Of a DNA stretch of 64,000 nucleotides, positions 59,889-64,000 are shown in pieces. Numbering within the stretch: the first letter of the stretch is position 1; every line of letters starts with the position of its first letter. The notes below the pieces were generated by a model that ran no database searches, had not been told where the DNA came from, and was given only the letters and a program-made list of their open reading frames with translations. The translations under genes and the position numbers were made by a program. Origin of the DNA: Deltaproteobacteria bacterium (lineage in GTDB: Bacteria > Myxococcota_A > UBA796 > GCA-2862545); the NCBI GenBank assembly GCA_006226595.1, contig SBGP01000107.1:1-64000 (forward strand). Direction: 5' to 3'.

Positions 59889-61489
59889 GCGAGGGCTGGG
59901 ACTACGTCATCGTCGGCGCGGGCTCGGCGGGCGCGGTCATCGCCGCTCGCCTGTCCGAGGACCCGAGCTGCCGGGTGCTGCTGCTCGAGGGTGGTGGGTC
60001 CGATCGCACCTCGATCTGCACGGTTCCCGGCATGGTGTCGATCATCCACACCGTGCCGCAGGTGAAGAAGAAGTTCGACTGGGGCTACAAGACCAAGCCG
60101 AATGCGCGCACACTCGACCGCAAGATCCCCTACGTGCGCGGCAAGGTGCTCGGCGGAAGCTCCGCGATCAACGGCATGGTCTTCGTCCGCGGCAACCGCG
60201 CGAACTTCGACAGCTGGGAGGCCGACGGCTGTCCGGGCTGGGGCTACGGCGACGTGCTCCCGTACTTCAAGCGCTTCGAGGACTTCGAGGGCGGCCAGGA
60301 CGACTGGCGAGGGCAGGGGGGGCCGATCAAGATCAGCCGCCCGACCGGCATCTCGCCCGTGTCCGAGGCGTTCATGCCGGCGGTCGCCGAGACCTGCGGC
60401 ACCGAGATCCTCGACGACTACAACGCGGGCTCGCAGGAAGGCGTGTCGCTGTTCCAGCTGACCTCGCGGGACGGCGTGCGCTACTCGACCGCCGAGGGCT
60501 ATCTGCACCCCAACCTGTCGCGGCCGAACCTCGACATCGTGATGGGCGCGCTCGTCGACAAGGTGATCGTCGAGAACGGGCGCGCCACCGGCGTGAAGTA
60601 CGCGGTGAACGGCGAGGACAAGGTCGCCCACGCGTCCTCCGAGGTCGTGCTCTCGGCCGGAGCCGTGGGTTCGCCGGCCATCCTGCTGCGCTCGGGCATC
60701 GGCCCGGCCGCGGATCTCGCCGCTCTCGGGCTCGACGTGGCCGCGGACCTGCCGGTTGGCCAGAACCTGCACGACCACCTGTTCTTCCCGCTCACCTTCA
60801 TCACGCCGCGGGGCGGTCACAAGGGCACGCCGCTGCACTTCTTCGCGGGGATGATCCGCGAGAAGCTGTTCGGCGGCACCTGGTTCGGCCGCAGTGTGTT
60901 CGAGGTCGTGGCTTTCCTGAAGACCAACCCGGGCGAGGCCATCCCGAACCTGCAGCTGCACAGCCTGCCGTGGGCCTATCCGCACCCGAACCAGGACAAC
61001 ACCGAGGTTCGCCCGGACGTGGACAAGCGGGCGGCGTTCACGGTGCAGCCGACGCTCATCTACCCGAAGAGCCGTGGTGAGCTGAAGCTCTTGTCCCTCG
61101 ACCCCGCGGACAAGCTGCACATCGACCCGCACTACCTCGAGCACCCGGACGACGCGAAGACACTGCTCGACGGCATCGCGATGACGCGCGCGATCATGGC
61201 CCACCCGGCCATCGCTGGCGAGGTCGCCTCCGAGCTCGAGCCGGGCATCGACGGCGAGGCGCTCAAGAAGGAGCTGCCGAACCGCGTGGCGACCGTGTAC
61301 CACCCGGTGGGCACCTGCCGCATGGGCAGCGATGAGCGCGCGGTGGTCGACCCTCAGCTGCGCGTGCGTGGCATCGAGGGCCTGCGCGTGGCGGATGCGT
61401 CGATCATGCCCTCGGTGACCGGCGGCAACACGAACGCCCCGTGCATCATGATCGGCGAGAAGGCGGCGGACCTGATTCGCGGCCGGTGA
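59885..61489 (+). CDS. GMC-family FAD oxidoreductase
   Basis: The 534-residue protein starts with ATG overlapping the upstream stop. It has the FAD loop YVIVGAGSAGAVIAARL, GMC signature 1 in KVLGGSSAINGMVFVRGN, signature 2 SAGAVGSPAILLRSGIGP, and C-terminal catalytic His and Asn in YHPVGTCRMG and GGNTNAPCIMIGEKAA. These are typical of choline dehydrogenase and alcohol oxidase relatives. No signal peptide is present. In this operon it probably oxidises a primary alcohol of a lipid or steroid substrate. Confidence 0.93.
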   Translation: MSEGWDYVIVGAGSAGAVIAARLSEDPSCRVLLLEGGGSDRTSICTVPGMVSIIHTVPQVKKKFDWGYKTKPNARTLDRKIPYVRGKVLGGSSAINGMVFVRGNRANFDSWEADGCPGWGYGDVLPYFKRFEDFEGGQDDWRGQGGPIKISRPTGISPVSEAFMPAVAETCGTEILDDYNAGSQEGVSLFQLTSRDGVRYSTAEGYLHPNLSRPNLDIVMGALVDKVIVENGRATGVKYAVNGEDKVAHASSEVVLSAGAVGSPAILLRSGIGPAADLAALGLDVAADLPVGQNLHDHLFFPLTFITPRGGHKGTPLHFFAGMIREKLFGGTWFGRSVFEVVAFLKTNPGEAIPNLQLHSLPWAYPHPNQDNTEVRPDVDKRAAFTVQPTLIYPKSRGELKLLSLDPADKLHIDPHYLEHPDDAKTLLDGIAMTRAIMAHPAIAGEVASELEPGIDGEALKKELPNRVATVYHPVGTCRMGSDERAVVDPQLRVRGIEGLRVADASIMPSVTGGNTNAPCIMIGEKAADLIRGR

Positions 61490-61541
61490 CGCGTCCCGCG
61501 AACTTTCTCGCAACCTTCTCCGTGGTGCATCGTGTGTACCG

Positions 61542-62084
61542 ATGATGCGCCCTCCCACGCCCCCCGAGTCCGAGCTTCTCCGCCGCGCCGTCGCCGGTGA
61601 GCGGGAGGCACGTGCGGCCTTGCTCGAGGCGCACGGTCCGGTGGTGTGGGGGCTGTGCCGGCGGCTCTGCGCGGAACCCGAGGACGCCTACCAGGAGATC
61701 TGGGAGAAGCTGTTCCGCCGCCTGGGGCAGTTCGACCCTCAGGGTTCGGCGACGCTGCGCACCTGGGTGGCTCGGGTGGCCCACCATCACCTCATCGACC
61801 GCGAACGCACACGGCGTCGGCGGGGAGAGGTGGCGCCGGTCGAAGAGCTGCCTCCCGTCGAGTCCGGAGAGTGTCGGGTGGGCTTTCGCCTCGAGCTGGT
61901 GCGGGTCGAAGAGGCGCTGACCCGCCTCGTGCCCGAGCAGCAGCGCGTCGTCCTCGCCCACTGCGTTCACGGGGTGCCGATGAAGGACATCGCCGCCGAC
62001 GAGGGCGTGGCCCTCGGCACGGTGAAGGCGCGGCTGCACCGTGCGCGCGCCGAGCTGTTTCGCCTGGTACGGAGGTCGCCATGA
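61542..62084 (+). CDS. ECF-type RNA polymerase sigma factor
   Basis: The 180-residue protein has sigma region 2 (EAHGPVVWGLCRRLC, EDAYQEIWEKLFRRLGQF, TLRTWVARVAHHHLIDRER) and region 4 (VEEALTRLVPEQQRVVL, GVPMKDIAADEGVALGTVKARLHRARAELF). There is no region 1.1 or 3. It is followed with an ATGA overlap by a membrane protein that fits an anti-sigma factor. Regulation by that partner is expected. Confidence 0.93.
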   Translation: MMRPPTPPESELLRRAVAGEREARAALLEAHGPVVWGLCRRLCAEPEDAYQEIWEKLFRRLGQFDPQGSATLRTWVARVAHHHLIDRERTRRRRGEVAPVEELPPVESGECRVGFRLELVRVEEALTRLVPEQQRVVLAHCVHGVPMKDIAADEGVALGTVKARLHRARAELFRLVRRSP

Positions 62085-63016
62085 GTGCGGATCTCGAGGT
62101 GTTGTCGGCCTACCTGGCCGGGGAGCTGTCCACGGAGGCAACGGCGGAGCTCGAGGCGCGGCTGGCGGCCGAGCCGCTGCTCGCCGAGGAGCTGAGTGCC
62201 ATGCAGCAGCTGAACGACCACCTGGCGGATCTGGACGAGATGCCGCCTCCGCCCGAGCTGAACGAGGCGGTGCTCGCGGCCGCAGCGACGACGGCTGCGA
62301 CCTCGGCGACGGTGGGCCTCGGCACGTGGCTCCTCGGAGGACTCGTGCTCGCCGGACTGGGGGCCGCGGCCTACCTCGCTCGCCCTGCGGTCGCGCCGAT
62401 GCCGGCCCCCGAGTCGAGCGCCGTGCAGGCACCACCCGTGGCGCCGCCTGTCTCGAGAGTTCGCGAGGTCCTGGCCCGCGGCATCACCCTTCCCGCCGAC
62501 GGCAGCTGCGAGTCGCTGGAGGCCTACGTGCCTCCCGCCATGGAGGGACGCCTCGACGCGGGGAGCACCGCGTGCATCGAGGCGGTGCGCCTCGGAGACG
62601 ATGCCGAGCTGGCGGGCATGGCGAGCATGCTGCTGCTCCAGGACGCGTGGGTCCGCGAGGACAAGGACACGTGGCGGGCGCTGGCCGTGGACCACGTGAG
62701 CGCGATCGATCCCCTGGACGCGAACCTGTGGACCAAGCTCGCGCTCGATGCCCATCGGCAGGGCGACCACAGCTTCGCCGTTGCGACGGCCGTCGACGGA
62801 CTCGAGGTCGCGGACACATGGCCCGACGAGGTGCGCGACCACCACACCACGACGCTCCACGTCGTGCGGGTCAACGCGCTGATCGCGCTCGATGCCGCGC
62901 CTGATGAGCTGCTGCCCGCGATCGAGGGCTGGCACGGGCACGTGGCGGCCACGGGCGGCGACACGAGTCGGGTCGACGTGCTGTGTGCGGCCCACGGGGC
63001 CGACTGCGCGCCGTGA
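62081..63016 (+). CDS. Putative membrane anti-sigma factor
   Basis: The 311-residue protein begins with an anti-sigma-like N-terminus (LEVLSAYLAGELSTEATAELEARLAAEPLLAEEL), although the common zinc-binding His-Cys-Cys motif is missing. A single membrane helix (LGTWLLGGLVLAGLGAAAYLA) and an Ala/Pro linker follow. The outer domain of about 190 residues is helical with TPR-like character (DPLDANLWTKLALDAHRQGDH) and four Cys. The overlap with the sigma gene and the topology support anti-sigma function with an envelope-facing sensor. Confidence 0.82.
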   Translation: MSADLEVLSAYLAGELSTEATAELEARLAAEPLLAEELSAMQQLNDHLADLDEMPPPPELNEAVLAAAATTAATSATVGLGTWLLGGLVLAGLGAAAYLARPAVAPMPAPESSAVQAPPVAPPVSRVREVLARGITLPADGSCESLEAYVPPAMEGRLDAGSTACIEAVRLGDDAELAGMASMLLLQDAWVREDKDTWRALAVDHVSAIDPLDANLWTKLALDAHRQGDHSFAVATAVDGLEVADTWPDEVRDHHTTTLHVVRVNALIALDAAPDELLPAIEGWHGHVAATGGDTSRVDVLCAAHGADCAP

Positions 63017-63020
63017 GCGC

Positions 63021-63026
63021 TACACT
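63021..63026 (+). promoter_or_regulatory. Putative -10 hexamer (TACACT), leaderless spacing
   Basis: TACACT is followed by six bases (gcggcc) and then ATG at 63033, with no ribosome binding site. It repeats the arrangement before 23991 exactly and would provide a separate promoter inside the sigma/anti-sigma cluster. Confidence 0.55.
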
Positions 63027-63032
63027 GCGGCC

Positions 63033-63614
63033 ATGTCGAACCGGGACACCATGCTCGCTGTCGTCGTCGCAGGGCTCCTCGCCGCCGTGCTGTGGCTCCT
63101 GGTGCGCACCGAGCAGCTTGCCGCCGAGGTGGCCGCGCTGAGGGCCGATCGGGTCGTGGCGCCCGTCGCAGCGGCGCCCGTCGTGCGCGCCGCCGGGGGC
63201 GATGCGGGTCCGGCGGGCGCCAGGGTCGAGGCCGAGGCCAGCGCCGAGGGCGTGGCCGAGCTGGACGCGCGGGATCTCGAGGCCCTCGTGCACCGCACCG
63301 TCGCCCAGCAGACGCAGGAGCGCGAGGCGGAGCAGGCGGCGAAGTGGGTCGAGGCGGGCACACGGTGGACGGAGACCTTCGTCGGCGACCTGGTCGAGGA
63401 GGGCCTCGTGGCCGCAGAGCAGGAAGAGGCGGTGATCACCGTGCTCGTCAACGAGATGCACGACGGCATGGCGATGAAGTCACGCTTCGAGAGCGAGCCC
63501 GCCGAGGCCTGGGCCGAGTGGCAGGAGCTGGTCGCCGCCAACGATGCGCGGCTGACCGAGCTGATTGGCGAAGAGGCGACCCAGTCGCTCCGCGAGCGGA
63601 CCGGGAGGAAGTAG
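63033..63614 (+). CDS. Membrane-anchored coiled-coil protein
   Basis: The 193-residue protein has an N-terminal hydrophobic helix (MLAVVVAGLLAAVLWLLV), a short coiled coil (RTEQLAAEVAALRADR), an Ala/Gly linker and a helical charged C-terminal domain (TRWTETFVGDLVEEGL, EEAVITVLVNEMHDGM, SLRERTGRK). The C-terminal part resembles periplasmic helical stress proteins in composition only. Likely a periplasm-facing protein; function unknown. Confidence 0.8.
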   Translation: MSNRDTMLAVVVAGLLAAVLWLLVRTEQLAAEVAALRADRVVAPVAAAPVVRAAGGDAGPAGARVEAEASAEGVAELDARDLEALVHRTVAQQTQEREAEQAAKWVEAGTRWTETFVGDLVEEGLVAAEQEEAVITVLVNEMHDGMAMKSRFESEPAEAWAEWQELVAANDARLTELIGEEATQSLRERTGRK

Positions 63615-63617
63615 GCG

Positions 63618-64000
63618 GTGGAACGCTGGCTCCGCTTCACGCCTGCTCTCGCGGTCGGCTTCGCGCTCACCCTGTTCGCACCGTCTCCCTGGGAGGGCAC
63701 CGGTACGGTGCGGCTGCACGGCGAGCACGCGGTGGTCGAGGTTGCGGTCGATCTCGACGCGGGTGGACGCGTGCCTCTGGAAGGAGGCGAGATCGTCGTC
63801 GGCGACCGGCTCGAAGTGCGCGCGGGTCCCGAGGTGCGCGAGGTGCGCCTGGTCCATCGCCACGGCGACACCGTGGTCCCCGTGTCGCAGCGCTCCGAGA
63901 CCGAGATCCACGCCGCGGTGGCGCGTCCCCGGAACGCCACGCTGCTGTTGTTCCTGCTCGGTCTGGTGGCGACGCTGTGGGTCGGCGAGGCCATGCCGCT
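63618..64000 (+). CDS. Membrane protein, C-terminus outside window
   Basis: A frame opening with GTG 63618, three bases after the previous stop, stays open to the window edge (127 codons). It has a hydrophobic start (FTPALAVGFALTLFAPSPW), a beta-rich middle (GTGTVRLHGEHAVVEVAVDL, VGDRLEVRAGPEVREVRL) and a second helix (ATLLLFLLGLVATLWVG). It probably has an N-terminal and an internal membrane segment flanking an outer domain. Codirectional with the sigma-factor cluster. No family is recognised. Confidence 0.7.
   Translation, partial: MERWLRFTPALAVGFALTLFAPSPWEGTGTVRLHGEHAVVEVAVDLDAGGRVPLEGGEIVVGDRLEVRAGPEVREVRLVHRHGDTVVPVSQRSETEIHAAVARPRNATLLLFLLGLVATLWVGEAMP

Noticed and set aside
59843-61558. 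Minus-strand frame of 571 codons opposite the GMC gene
   Set aside because: Same antisense artefact; the GMC signatures are complete on the plus strand.

Overview
The window is high-GC, almost gap-free bacterial DNA. I read it as a chromosome segment from Myxococcota or a close relative. The evidence is many short-signal lipoproteins, MopE-type D-x-D-x-D-G repeats, FG-GAP and TSP3 repeats, two Ser/Thr protein kinases, a sigma54 activator with its sensor kinase, and C-terminal tails of hydrophobic helix plus RRRR that resemble MYXO-CTERM sorting tails. Many neighbouring genes overlap by ATGA or GTGA. I saw no rRNA, tRNA, insertion sequence, prophage or CRISPR array.

Layout. 1-5.9 kb: an SDR with a zinc finger, a YdeI-like protein, a Ser/Thr kinase coupled to an FHA/winged-helix protein, a Cys-cluster protein and a membrane protein. 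5.9-11.5 kb: aspS with an HD protein, a zinc-ribbon protein, a scar holding the 3' ends of two paralogues, a methyltransferase and an SPFH/GYF protein. 11.7-15.4 kb: two large lipoproteins. 15.4-20.9 kb: a methyltransferase divergent from an operon of two histidine-ammonia-lyase-family genes, the second lacking its catalytic residues, then transglutaminase and SRPBCC genes and an ArsR remnant. 20.9-28.1 kb: fatty acid hydroxylase, alpha/beta hydrolase, DUF2202 protein, a giant MopE-type surface protein and a repeat lipoprotein. 28.1-30.6 kb: rpe, fmt and def, with an 18-nt tandem repeat between fmt and def. 30.6-37.0 kb: membrane proteins, a sugar-lactone-type oxidase, an aldehyde dehydrogenase and a glycosidase-like lipoprotein. 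37.1-38.3 kb: a repeat lipoprotein and an apparent selenoprotein. 38.3-43.5 kb: LCM-type methyltransferase, an OmpA/TSP3 lipoprotein cluster, periplasmic MsrB and a class III aminotransferase. 43.5-50.9 kb: a kinase/ATPase/TPR protein, TrmO, two collar-like secreted proteins and an NtrC/NtrB-type two-component system. 50.9-57.6 kb: RdgB, a GltS-like transporter and lipoproteins. 57.8-61.5 kb: an SDR / nitronate monooxygenase-like / GMC oxidoreductase operon behind two KstR-like operators. 61.5-64 kb: ECF sigma factor, anti-sigma-like protein and two membrane proteins.

The strongest candidate for something undescribed is at 37870-38262. It is a DCC/DUF393 thiol-disulfide oxidoreductase-like gene in which both cysteines of the DGxCxxC motif are in-frame TGA codons, with a hairpin at the right place, so it reads as a UxxU selenoprotein. 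Next come the lyase pair, in which an apparently active enzyme is translationally coupled to a paralogue that cannot form the MIO cofactor, and a repeated TANNNT-N6-ATG arrangement that suggests leaderless transcription of several genes.
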